Source: Nautiliaceae bacterium (lineage in GTDB: Bacteria > Campylobacterota > Campylobacteria > Campylobacterales > Nautiliaceae). From it: a stretch of DNA of 56,187 nucleotides. Positions 23,608 through 31,755 of the stretch are shown piece after piece (positions within the stretch are counted from its first letter, which is position 1; each line of letters starts with the position of its first letter). The notes beneath the pieces are model-generated. The model saw only the letters and a program-made list of their open reading frames with translations. It was not told the origin of the DNA and made no database searches. The stretch covers positions 1 to 56,187 of the forward strand of contig JAMOSZ010000011.1 of assembly GCA_027062625.1 (NCBI GenBank). The letters are read 5' to 3'. Made by a program: the position numbers and the translations under genes.

Positions 23608-24723
23608 ATGGAAATTAAAACACCAGCTTATGTAATTGAAGAAGAACTGCTTGAAAAGAACCTAAAAATCCTTGATAAAGTTCAAAAAGAAGCAAATGCA
23701 AAAATTCTTGTAGCTCTTAAAGGTTATGCTACTTGGGCTACTTTTGATTTGCTTGAAAAATATCTTGCTGGGGCTACTGCAAGCGGACTTTGGGAAGCAA
23801 AGCTTGCTCAAATGAAGCCTTGGGAAGTGCATACATACTGCCCTGCTTTTAAAGATGATGAGATTGATGAGGTTGCTGATATTTCTCATACCGTTGTATT
23901 TAATAGCTTCACTCAGCTTGAAAGGTTTGAGACAAGAGTAAAGGATAAAGCGTTAATTGGGCTTAGGGTAAATCCTGGGGTTTCATCAGCTCCTGTTGCA
24001 CTTTATGACCCGTGTGCTCCATATTCAAGACTTGGAATTACAAAAGAGAATTTTAAAGCTAATAAACTAAAAAATGTCTCAGGTCTTCATTTTCATGCAC
24101 TTTGTGAGCAGCTTGATGATGCGTTAGAGAGAGTGTTAGAGGGGTTTGAGAAGAATTTTGGTGAGTATTTAAAAGATATGGAGTGGGTAAATTTTGGTGG
24201 AGGTCATCATATAACAAGACCTGGTTATAATGTAGAGAATTTAATAAAAATTATAAAAGAATTCAAAAACAGATACCCAACCATTAAAGATGTTTATCTT
24301 GAACCTGGTGAAGCTGTTGGTTTGAATGCTGGATATTTAGTGGCTGAGGTTTTAGATATTGTGGATAATGGGATGAAAATAGCAATTCTTGATACAAGTG
24401 CAGAAGCTCATATGCCAGATGTGCTTGCTATGCCATACCGCCCAAATGTAAGAGGAGCTGGGAAGCCAGGTGAAAAACCTTATACTTATAGGCTAGGAGG
24501 AGTTACTTGCCTTGCTGGTGATGTGATAGGGGATTATAGTTTTGATAAAGAACTTAAAGTTGGAGATAAAATAATTTTTGAAGATATGGCAATTTATACA
24601 ATGGTAAAAAATACGGCGTTTAATGGAATTAAACTTCCAAGTATTGTTATTAAAAGAAAAGACGGCTCGCTTTGGACTACAAGGGAGTTTCATTTTGAAG
24701 ATTTTAGAAACAGGCTAAGCTGA
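23608..24723 (+). CDS. nspC: Carboxynorspermidine decarboxylase
   Basis: Start taken at the ATG 23608 (AAAAAAGGATTAAT before it); the upstream in-frame extension overlaps the divergent gene and has no family match. 371 residues, fold III PLP decarboxylase. The PLP lysine is Lys38 (VALKGYATWATF), followed by GLHFHALCEQ near 183, NFGGGHHITRPG near 215, LEPGEAVG near 251, and GVTCLAGDVIGDY near 300-312 with the substrate-side Cys. It forms spermidine or norspermidine from the carboxy-polyamine. The partner carboxyspermidine dehydrogenase is not in the window. Its stop overlaps the start of a diguanylate cyclase gene. Confidence 0.94.
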   Translation: MEIKTPAYVIEEELLEKNLKILDKVQKEANAKILVALKGYATWATFDLLEKYLAGATASGLWEAKLAQMKPWEVHTYCPAFKDDEIDEVADISHTVVFNSFTQLERFETRVKDKALIGLRVNPGVSSAPVALYDPCAPYSRLGITKENFKANKLKNVSGLHFHALCEQLDDALERVLEGFEKNFGEYLKDMEWVNFGGGHHITRPGYNVENLIKIIKEFKNRYPTIKDVYLEPGEAVGLNAGYLVAEVLDIVDNGMKIAILDTSAEAHMPDVLAMPYRPNVRGAGKPGEKPYTYRLGGVTCLAGDVIGDYSFDKELKVGDKIIFEDMAIYTMVKNTAFNGIKLPSIVIKRKDGSLWTTREFHFEDFRNRLS

Positions 24724-25691
24724 TGGAGGAGCTTAGGGTCTCTTTTTCAAAAATGGGACTTATTTTGAGCCTTTTTGTCCTTTTTATTTTATTGCTTGTT
24801 AAGTTTCTTACTAATTATTATTCGGTTGTTGAGATATTTTTTTTATTTTTTGCTTTTGGCACTTTTTTTATAGAAGTGGTTTTTTTTGAAAAATTAAAAA
24901 AATATCTTTTGCAAATGCAAATTTTTTCATATGTTATTTTGCTTTTATTAATTTTTGTTGGATATGTTAGTTTAAAGAATATTGCTATTTTACTTTGGCT
25001 CTATCCCACAATTTTAAGTGCTTTTTTTATTATGTCAAAATCTTATGCCTTGATAGTGCCTATTTTGTCTCTTTATGGGCTTGTTTATATTTTTTATTTT
25101 CATATTATCTCTTTTTATGATATGGTAAATTTGCTTATTTCCGTTGTGATTTTTTCGTATTTTAGTTTTAAGTTAAGCTCTCTGATTGAGGAGTATGAGA
25201 GTAAAATAAAAGAGCAAAATGCTATTTTAAAAAAGCTTGCAAATAAAGATGATTTAACGGGTGCTTATAATAGAAGAGCATTTTTTGAACTTGTTAATAA
25301 AATAAAAGTGCCAAGTGCTATTGTTATGTTTGATTTAGACTATTTTAAGAGAATAAATGATACCTATGGACACGATGTTGGGGATGAAGTTTTGAAGTTT
25401 TTTTCTTCTTTGGTAAAAAGTCATATAAGAGAGAGTGATATTTTTGCAAGGATTGGAGGGGAGGAGTTTGTTTTGGTGTTGGCTGGGAGTGATTTGGAAG
25501 TTGGAAAAAAAGTAGCTGAGAAAATAAGAAAATTAGTTGAAAAATCCCAGATTAACGGGGTTAAATTTACAATAAGTGCTGGGGTTAGCCTTTATAGGGG
25601 GGATATTCAAAAGGCTTTAAAAGAAGCTGATGAGGCGTTGTATGAGGCTAAGAAGAGAAGAAATGAGGTTAGGGTTTATTCTTTGATATAA
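24723..25691 (+). CDS. Membrane-bound diguanylate cyclase (GGDEF domain)
   Basis: 322 residues. Residues 1-155 hold about six hydrophobic helices, rich in Phe, Ile and Leu, with no named sensor domain. A short coiled coil (EEYESKIKEQNAILKKLANKDDLTGAYNRRAFF) leads into a GGDEF domain with active-site motif GGEEF near 245 and the metal/substrate segment FDLDYFKRINDTYGHDVGDEV near 203. All expected catalytic residues seem present, so it should make cyclic di-GMP. No RxxD inhibitory site is seen upstream of GGEEF. It starts on the last base of the nspC stop, so both are co-translated. Confidence 0.9.
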   Translation: MEELRVSFSKMGLILSLFVLFILLLVKFLTNYYSVVEIFFLFFAFGTFFIEVVFFEKLKKYLLQMQIFSYVILLLLIFVGYVSLKNIAILLWLYPTILSAFFIMSKSYALIVPILSLYGLVYIFYFHIISFYDMVNLLISVVIFSYFSFKLSSLIEEYESKIKEQNAILKKLANKDDLTGAYNRRAFFELVNKIKVPSAIVMFDLDYFKRINDTYGHDVGDEVLKFFSSLVKSHIRESDIFARIGGEEFVLVLAGSDLEVGKKVAEKIRKLVEKSQINGVKFTISAGVSLYRGDIQKALKEADEALYEAKKRRNEVRVYSLI

Positions 25692-25692
25692 T
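25684..25692 (+). promoter_or_regulatory. topA: Extended -10 promoter of topA, inside the upstream stop codon
   Basis: TGATATAAT (TGn-TATAAT) lies across the last codons of the diguanylate cyclase gene; the TAA stop is part of the -10 box. The predicted leader is only about 14 bases before the TTG start. Confidence 0.6.
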
Positions 25693-25712
25693 ACTACTAA
25701 AAAAGGTTTAAG

Positions 25713-27887
25713 TTGGGTAAAAAATTAATTATAGTTGAATCACCTGCAAAAGCTAAAACTATTAAAAACTTTTTGGGAAAAGAGTATGAAGTTGTTGCAA
25801 GTAAAGGGCATATTAGGGATTTACCAAAAACATCTTTTGGTATAAAAATAGAAGATGATAAGTTTATTCCTCAATATAGAGTTACAAAAGACCATCAGTT
25901 AACTGCAAAAGAGCTAAAAGAAAAAGCAAAAAAAGCAAAGACTATTTATATCGCCACAGATGAAGATAGAGAAGGTGAAGCTATTGGGTTTCATATAGCC
26001 CATATTCTTGGTAAAAAACCAGATGAACTTCCAAGAATTGTATTTCACGAAATTACAAAGAGTGCAATTAAAAAAGCTTTACAAAATCCAAGAAGACTTG
26101 ATATAAACAGAGTCAACGCCCAACAAGCAAGAAGACTTCTTGATAGGATTGTTGGGTATAAACTTTCTCCTTTACTTAATAAGAAAATTCAAAAAGGGCT
26201 AAGTGCTGGGAGAGTTCAGAGTGCGGCACTCAAACTAGTAGTTGATAGAGAAAGGGAGATTAAAGAATTTAAGCCAAAAGAGTATTGGAGGATTGAAGGA
26301 ATTTTTAAAAAAATTAAAGCTGATTTAATGAAGTATCATGGTAAGAAGCTTAAAAAGTTTGATATTTCAAATAAAGAAGAGGCTACAAAGATAGTAAAAG
26401 AGTTAAAACCTCTTGAATATGAAGTTAGTAAAATTGAGAAAAAAATTACCACTTCAAAATCCCCAGCTCCTTTTATGACTTCAACCCTGCAACAAGTTGC
26501 AAGTAGTGAGCTTGGCTTTTCACCTAGACGTACTATGCAAATAGCTCAAAAACTTTATGAGGGAGTTAAAACTCCTGTTGGAGAGAGTGGGATTATTACC
26601 TATATGAGAACAGATAGCTTAAACATTGCAAAAGAAGCTCAGGATGCAGCAGTTGAATTTATAAAAGAGAATATCGGGGCTGAGTATGCAGAACCTAAGA
26701 GTTATGAGACAAAATCTCAAAATGCCCAAGAAGCACACGAAGCAATTAGACCTGTTGATGTAAGACTAACGCCAGATGATTTAAAAAACTATTTAAGTAA
26801 AGATGAATTAAAGCTATATACTTTAATTTATAACCGCTTTTTAGCTTCTCAAATGAAAGATGCAAAGTTTGAGACTCAAAATATCTACCTTACAAACGAA
26901 AAGGGAGAGTTTAAAATAAGCGGTAAAAGACTTGTGTTTGATGGATTTTATAAGGTATATGGAAAGCCAAGTGCTGATACACTGTTGCCTGAATTTAGTG
27001 AGGGTGAGAAGTTAAAACCAGAAGATATAAAAGCAACCCAACACTTTACAAAACCTCCTGAGAGGTTTACGGAAGCATCTTTGATAAAGCAACTTGAAAC
27101 TCTTGGAATTGGTCGTCCATCAACATACGCTCCTACAATTACACTTTTGCAAAATAGGGATTATGTAGAGCTAAAAGAGAGAAAGCTTTATCCAACTGAA
27201 ATTGCTTTTAATGTAATTGGAGTTTTAGAAAAGCATTTTCCTGATATTGTGGATGCAAACTTTACGGCAAATATGGAAGAGATGCTTGATGAGATTGCCG
27301 GGGGGAAAAAAGATTGGCAGGAGATGTTAAAGGAGTTTTATTATCCTTTTATGGAGCTTATTAAAAAGGGTGAGGAGGAGATTCCTTCTCAAAAAATTGC
27401 AAAACCGATTGATGAAGTGTGTCCTAAGTGCGGGAGTCCTCTTGTAATTAGAAAGGGAAGATTTGGAGAATTTATTGCGTGTAGCTCATTTCCAAAATGC
27501 AGATATACTCGTCCTATTGAAAAAGAAGAAAAAAAGGTAGATGTTAAGTGTGATAAATGCGGGGCTGATATGGTGGTAAAAAGAGGAAAAAAGGGAGAGT
27601 TTTTGGCGTGTAGCAATTATCCAGAGTGTAAAAATACAAAACCTCTAAATCCACCTGAAATTCTTGAAGATGTGAAATGCCCAGAGTGTGGGGGAGATAT
27701 AATTAAAAGGAAAAGTAAAAGAGGAGAGTTTTATGGGTGTAGCAATTATCCAGAGTGTAACTTTATCTCAAAATACCGCCCTATAAATAAAAAATGTGAA
27801 GAGTGTGGATATTTGATGGCAAAGAGAACTTATAGAGGAAAAGAAGTTTATGAATGCATTAAATGTAAAAAAAGAGAGGATGTTTAA
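25713..27887 (+). CDS. topA: DNA topoisomerase I
   Basis: 724 residues from a TTG start (25713) that gives the universal N-terminus (LIIVESPAKAKTI). Toprim acidic residues are in ATDEDREGEAIG near 86-97; the catalytic Tyr is in GIITYMRTDS near 293-302. The C-terminus carries four zinc ribbons in a row (first at about 567, CPKCGSPLVIRKG ... CSSFPKC; last at about 692, CEECGYLM ... CIKC). It relaxes negative supercoils. The phosphoesterase gene starts on the last base of its stop (TAATG). Confidence 0.96.
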   Translation: MGKKLIIVESPAKAKTIKNFLGKEYEVVASKGHIRDLPKTSFGIKIEDDKFIPQYRVTKDHQLTAKELKEKAKKAKTIYIATDEDREGEAIGFHIAHILGKKPDELPRIVFHEITKSAIKKALQNPRRLDINRVNAQQARRLLDRIVGYKLSPLLNKKIQKGLSAGRVQSAALKLVVDREREIKEFKPKEYWRIEGIFKKIKADLMKYHGKKLKKFDISNKEEATKIVKELKPLEYEVSKIEKKITTSKSPAPFMTSTLQQVASSELGFSPRRTMQIAQKLYEGVKTPVGESGIITYMRTDSLNIAKEAQDAAVEFIKENIGAEYAEPKSYETKSQNAQEAHEAIRPVDVRLTPDDLKNYLSKDELKLYTLIYNRFLASQMKDAKFETQNIYLTNEKGEFKISGKRLVFDGFYKVYGKPSADTLLPEFSEGEKLKPEDIKATQHFTKPPERFTEASLIKQLETLGIGRPSTYAPTITLLQNRDYVELKERKLYPTEIAFNVIGVLEKHFPDIVDANFTANMEEMLDEIAGGKKDWQEMLKEFYYPFMELIKKGEEEIPSQKIAKPIDEVCPKCGSPLVIRKGRFGEFIACSSFPKCRYTRPIEKEEKKVDVKCDKCGADMVVKRGKKGEFLACSNYPECKNTKPLNPPEILEDVKCPECGGDIIKRKSKRGEFYGCSNYPECNFISKYRPINKKCEECGYLMAKRTYRGKEVYECIKCKKREDV

Positions 27888-28417
27888 TGAAAGTAGGAAT
27901 AATATCTGATACCCACAAAAAAGTAGGTCGTGCAAAAAAGGCTATTGATTTATTAATAGATGAGGGGATTGAGTTTTTGGTTCATGCTGGGGATATTGTA
28001 AAAGAGGAGATACTTGAATATATTGAGTCTAAAAATATAAGATATGTAGCAGTGCTTGGGAATAACGATTATCATCTTTATAGTTTGGTTGATAAGTATG
28101 AGTTAGTAACAGAACCTTTTTATTTTAAACTTGCTGGTAAAACGTGGAAGCTTATGCACTATCCAAAGTATATGTTTCCGCTTGATACGGATATTATTGT
28201 ATATGGACATACTCACGATGTGGATATTAGCTTTAATGGCAAAAATTTAATACTAAATCCAGGGGAAGTTTGTGCAAGGGATACTGGATTTAGCAGTTGT
28301 ATGACGCTTGATATAAAAAAAGATAAATATATCGTAACTTTTTTTTACAGAAAAATTAAAACTACTGAGTGGAAAAGCAAGGTAAAAGAATTTTTTATTT
28401 CCGGAGGTAAAGAGTGA
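27887..28417 (+). CDS. YfcE/MJ0936-family metallophosphoesterase
   Basis: 176 residues with all core motifs of the calcineurin-like fold: ISDTHKK (residue 6), HAGDIV near 38, LGNNDYH near 58, and GHTHDVD near 105. The family hydrolyses phosphodiesters of the bis(p-nitrophenyl) type in vitro; the cell substrate is unknown. It is coupled to topA before and to bioB after (GTGA overlap). Confidence 0.9.
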   Translation: MKVGIISDTHKKVGRAKKAIDLLIDEGIEFLVHAGDIVKEEILEYIESKNIRYVAVLGNNDYHLYSLVDKYELVTEPFYFKLAGKTWKLMHYPKYMFPLDTDIIVYGHTHDVDISFNGKNLILNPGEVCARDTGFSSCMTLDIKKDKYIVTFFYRKIKTTEWKSKVKEFFISGGKE

Positions 28418-29238
28418 TATATCTTTGTGCTATTTCAAACATCCGTTCAGGTGCTTGCAGGGAAGATTGTAAATTTTGTACCCAAAGTGTAAAATGGGGA
28501 GCGGATATTAAAAGATTTAGAGAAAAACCTATTGAAGTGATTGTAGATGAAGCAAAACTTGCCAAAAAATATAAAGCCGCAGGTTTTTGTTTGGTAACAA
28601 GCGGAAAAAGTCTTGATGATAAGACTCTTGAATATATTTGTAAAGCTAGCAAGGCTATTTTAAAAGAGGTTGATATTACTTTAATTGGATGCAATGGTGT
28701 AGCAACTAAGGAAGCTTTAAAGGAGCTTAAAAAAGCAGGAATAAAAATTTATAACCACAATCTTGAAACAGGAAAAAGTTTTTACTCAAAAATATGCTCC
28801 ACCCACTCCTTTGAAGAGAGATTTAATACCTGTTTGAATGTTAAAGAGGCTGGGCTTAAATTGTGTAGCGGCGGGATTTTTGGGCTTGGTGAGAGTGAGG
28901 AGGATAGAAGAGAGCTTATAAATTATTTAAAAGAGTTAAAGCCAGATGGAGTTCCTATTAACTTTTTTATTGAAAACCTAAAACTTCCTCTAAAAGCTAC
29001 TTGGGATAAAAAAATGGCAATTGATGTTATAAAAAGAGTAAAAAAAGAGATAAATCCTAAAATTTTAATGCTTGCAGGAGGTAGAGAGCTTGTATTTGGA
29101 AGTGAATGGGTTGAGGCTTTAAAATATGGGGTAAATTCAATAGTAATTGGGGATTATTTAACTACAAAAGGGGAAAAAGAGGATTTGGATTTGGAAGTTA
29201 TTAAAAGATATAAAATCAAGGTAGCAAATGAGTGCTGA
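28414..29238 (+). CDS. bioB: Biotin synthase
   Basis: 274 residues from a GTG start overlapping the previous stop, with CCGGAGG as ribosome site. The radical SAM cluster is CREDCKFC (Cys15, Cys19, Cys22), followed by GFCLVTSG and TLIGCNGVA segments and, near 143, the LCSGGIFGLGE region typical of BioB. The auxiliary 2Fe-2S Cys residues fall near 54 and 91, 121. It inserts sulfur into dethiobiotin. A little shorter than E. coli BioB (346) but normal for Campylobacterota. bioF lies 5 kb away on the other strand. Confidence 0.93.
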   Translation: MIYLCAISNIRSGACREDCKFCTQSVKWGADIKRFREKPIEVIVDEAKLAKKYKAAGFCLVTSGKSLDDKTLEYICKASKAILKEVDITLIGCNGVATKEALKELKKAGIKIYNHNLETGKSFYSKICSTHSFEERFNTCLNVKEAGLKLCSGGIFGLGESEEDRRELINYLKELKPDGVPINFFIENLKLPLKATWDKKMAIDVIKRVKKEINPKILMLAGGRELVFGSEWVEALKYGVNSIVIGDYLTTKGEKEDLDLEVIKRYKIKVANEC

Positions 29239-30376
29239 TATTGCGTTAATTATTACTTTATCGGTTATTTTGTTAATTTCTCCTTTTATTAGTAATACTT
29301 TAAAACTTCCAATCTCAATGGTAGAGATGGGGCTTGGGAGCTTGGCAGCAGCTTTTGGATTTTTGCACCATAACGAAATTTTTTCTTTATTAGCAGAAGT
29401 TGGATTTTTATATTTGATGTTGCTTGCTGGAATGGAGGTTGATTTAAAAGATATTTTAAAGCTTGGAAAATCTATTTATAAAAAGGCATTTTTGTTTTTA
29501 TTGTTTTTATATCTTTTATCTTTTTTAGTGATTTATATTTTTCATTTTTCTTTGGTATTTGTTGTGATTTTGCCATTAATTTCTATTGGGCTTTTACTCT
29601 CAATTCAACAAGAGGTTGGCAAAACTCCTTGGCTTGATTTAGCTATTAAAGTTGGAGTAATTGGTGAGCTTTTGTCTATTTTGGTGCTAACAATTATTAG
29701 TGGATATTTTGAAGTGGGATTTTCGGCAAAACTTTTTTTAAATATTTTTATTTTGCTTTTGTTTATTGCTACTCTTGCTTTTGTGTTTTTGATGTTTAGG
29801 ACTTTACTTTGGTGGTATCCTCAGCTTAAATTATACCTTATGCCTCGCAGAGATAGATATTATCAGGATGTAAGGATTGCGATGAGTCTTTTTTTTATAA
29901 TGATTGCAATTATGATAACTTTACATCTTGATGTTGTGCTTGGGGCGTTTGTGGTGGGAGTATTTTTAAGGACTTTTTTTGAGCATAATCACGATTTAGA
30001 ACATAAACTTGCTCCTTTTGGATTTGGATTTTTGATTACTATCTTTTTTGTGCATGTTGGAAGTAATATTAATATTTTTAAGATTAATTTTTCAATGATT
30101 TTAGATGTTTTAAAGATAACTTTTCTTATGATTGGGATAAGAGTGGTTAGTGCTTTTGTTTTTTTTAAAGAGCTTAAAAAAGATACAATTTTATTTGGAT
30201 TATCACTCTCTATGCCTCTTACTTTAATGATTGCTACTGCAACTCTTGCTTATCAAAATCATAAATTGGATGAGTATTGGTATACGATTTTAATTACTGC
30301 ATCGGTAATTGAAGTTTTGGTGGTTATGCTTGGAGTAAAACTTATAAATAAGTTACAATTTCATAAAAAAGGATAA
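29228..30376 (+). CDS. Cation:proton antiporter (CPA2/Kef-type) membrane domain
   Basis: 382 residues, about 11-12 membrane helices, Na+/H+ exchanger fold. The helix-4/5 region LAEVGFLYLMLLAGMEVDLKDIL (about 55-78) is the usual CPA2 landmark. There is no C-terminal TrkA-N or USP domain, so it is the transporter core only. The transported ion (Na+ or K+) cannot be told. It overlaps bioB by 11 bases. Confidence 0.87.
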   Translation: MSADIALIITLSVILLISPFISNTLKLPISMVEMGLGSLAAAFGFLHHNEIFSLLAEVGFLYLMLLAGMEVDLKDILKLGKSIYKKAFLFLLFLYLLSFLVIYIFHFSLVFVVILPLISIGLLLSIQQEVGKTPWLDLAIKVGVIGELLSILVLTIISGYFEVGFSAKLFLNIFILLLFIATLAFVFLMFRTLLWWYPQLKLYLMPRRDRYYQDVRIAMSLFFIMIAIMITLHLDVVLGAFVVGVFLRTFFEHNHDLEHKLAPFGFGFLITIFFVHVGSNINIFKINFSMILDVLKITFLMIGIRVVSAFVFFKELKKDTILFGLSLSMPLTLMIATATLAYQNHKLDEYWYTILITASVIEVLVVMLGVKLINKLQFHKKG

Positions 30377-30378
30377 AA

Positions 30379-31755
30379 ATGGTAGTTACAAGATTTGCAC
30401 CATCTCCAACTGGATATTTGCATATAGGAGGACTTAGAACGGCTCTATTTAACTGGCTTTTTGCAAGAAAAAACAATGGAAAATTTAGATTAAGAATTGA
30501 AGATACAGACCTTAGCCGCAATAAGCAAGAGGCAGTTGATGCAATAATAAAAGCCTTTAACTGGACTGGATTAAATTATGATGATGAGGTTGTTTTTCAA
30601 AGTGAGAGATTTGATATTTATAAAAAGTATATCAATGAGCTTTTAAAAAAAGGGCTTGCTTATAAATGTTATTTGACAAAAGAAGAACTTGAAAAGATTC
30701 GTGAAGCTAAATTAAAAGGTGAAAAACCGCCAATTGATATTAGAAAGTATAGGGATTTTAAAGGGGAGCTTGATAAACCTTATGTGATTAGATTCAAAAC
30801 TCCACTTGAAGGCAAAATCTGTTTTGAAGATGGAGTAAAGGGAAAGCAGTGTGTTGATGCAAGCGAGATTGAAGATTTTGTAATTGCAAGGAGTGATGGG
30901 ACTCCAACTTATAATTTTGTTGTAGTAATTGACGATAAAGAAATGGGGATGAGCGATATTATAAGAGGAGATGACCATTTAAGAAATACATTTAAACAAC
31001 TCTTAATTTATAAAGCTTTTGGATGGGATGTGCCAAATTTTTATCATGTGCCTATGATTCATAACGAAAAAGGCGCAAAAATGAGCAAGCGAGATGGGGC
31101 TGTTGATGTAATGGAGTATAAAAAAGAGGGTTATTTACCAGAGGCTTTACTTAATTTTTTAGTTAGACTTGGATGGAGTTATGGAGACCAAGAGATTTTT
31201 AGTATTGAAGAGATGATAAATTTATTTGACCCAAAAGATATAAATAAAGCTCCAAGTAGATTTAATAAAGAAAAACTTGATTGGTTAAATTCTCACTATA
31301 TCAAAAATTCTCCAAATGAGAGAATTGAGAGAATATTAAGAGATGACTTTGGAGTTGATATTGTAAATCACGACAAAAAAGAGATTTTAATTGATGAGCT
31401 TAAAGAGAGAGTAAAAACTCTAAAAGAGATGGCAAGAGAGATTGAAAAAATTTTAACCCCTCCAAGCGAATATAATGAAAAGGCTATTAAGAAATTTTTA
31501 AAAGAGGATGCAATTAATAATTTAAGAGAGTTTATTGAATTTTTAAAAGACAAAGACCCAAAACTTCCGCCGGATTGGCATAAGGTAATGGATGAGTTTT
31601 TAAAACAAAAAGAGATTAAGCCAAAATTTCTAATGCCTCCACTTAGAATTGCAATGGTAGGAGATACAAAAGGGATTGATTTAGCAGCTTTACTTAGTGT
31701 GCTTGGGAAGGAAGAGGTTATTAAAAGAGTAAATACTCTTCTTTCTAAAATATAG
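30379..31755 (+). CDS. gltX: Glutamyl-tRNA synthetase
   Basis: 458 residues. Class I synthetase with HIGG (PSPTGYLHIGGLRTALFN, residue 10) and KMSKRDG near 234. Campylobacterota usually have two GltX enzymes, one charging tRNA-Gln for amidation; which one this is cannot be decided here. A good AAAAAAGGATAAAA ribosome site. It ends 11 bases inside the convergent penicillin-binding protein gene. Confidence 0.95.
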   Translation: MVVTRFAPSPTGYLHIGGLRTALFNWLFARKNNGKFRLRIEDTDLSRNKQEAVDAIIKAFNWTGLNYDDEVVFQSERFDIYKKYINELLKKGLAYKCYLTKEELEKIREAKLKGEKPPIDIRKYRDFKGELDKPYVIRFKTPLEGKICFEDGVKGKQCVDASEIEDFVIARSDGTPTYNFVVVIDDKEMGMSDIIRGDDHLRNTFKQLLIYKAFGWDVPNFYHVPMIHNEKGAKMSKRDGAVDVMEYKKEGYLPEALLNFLVRLGWSYGDQEIFSIEEMINLFDPKDINKAPSRFNKEKLDWLNSHYIKNSPNERIERILRDDFGVDIVNHDKKEILIDELKERVKTLKEMAREIEKILTPPSEYNEKAIKKFLKEDAINNLREFIEFLKDKDPKLPPDWHKVMDEFLKQKEIKPKFLMPPLRIAMVGDTKGIDLAALLSVLGKEEVIKRVNTLLSKI

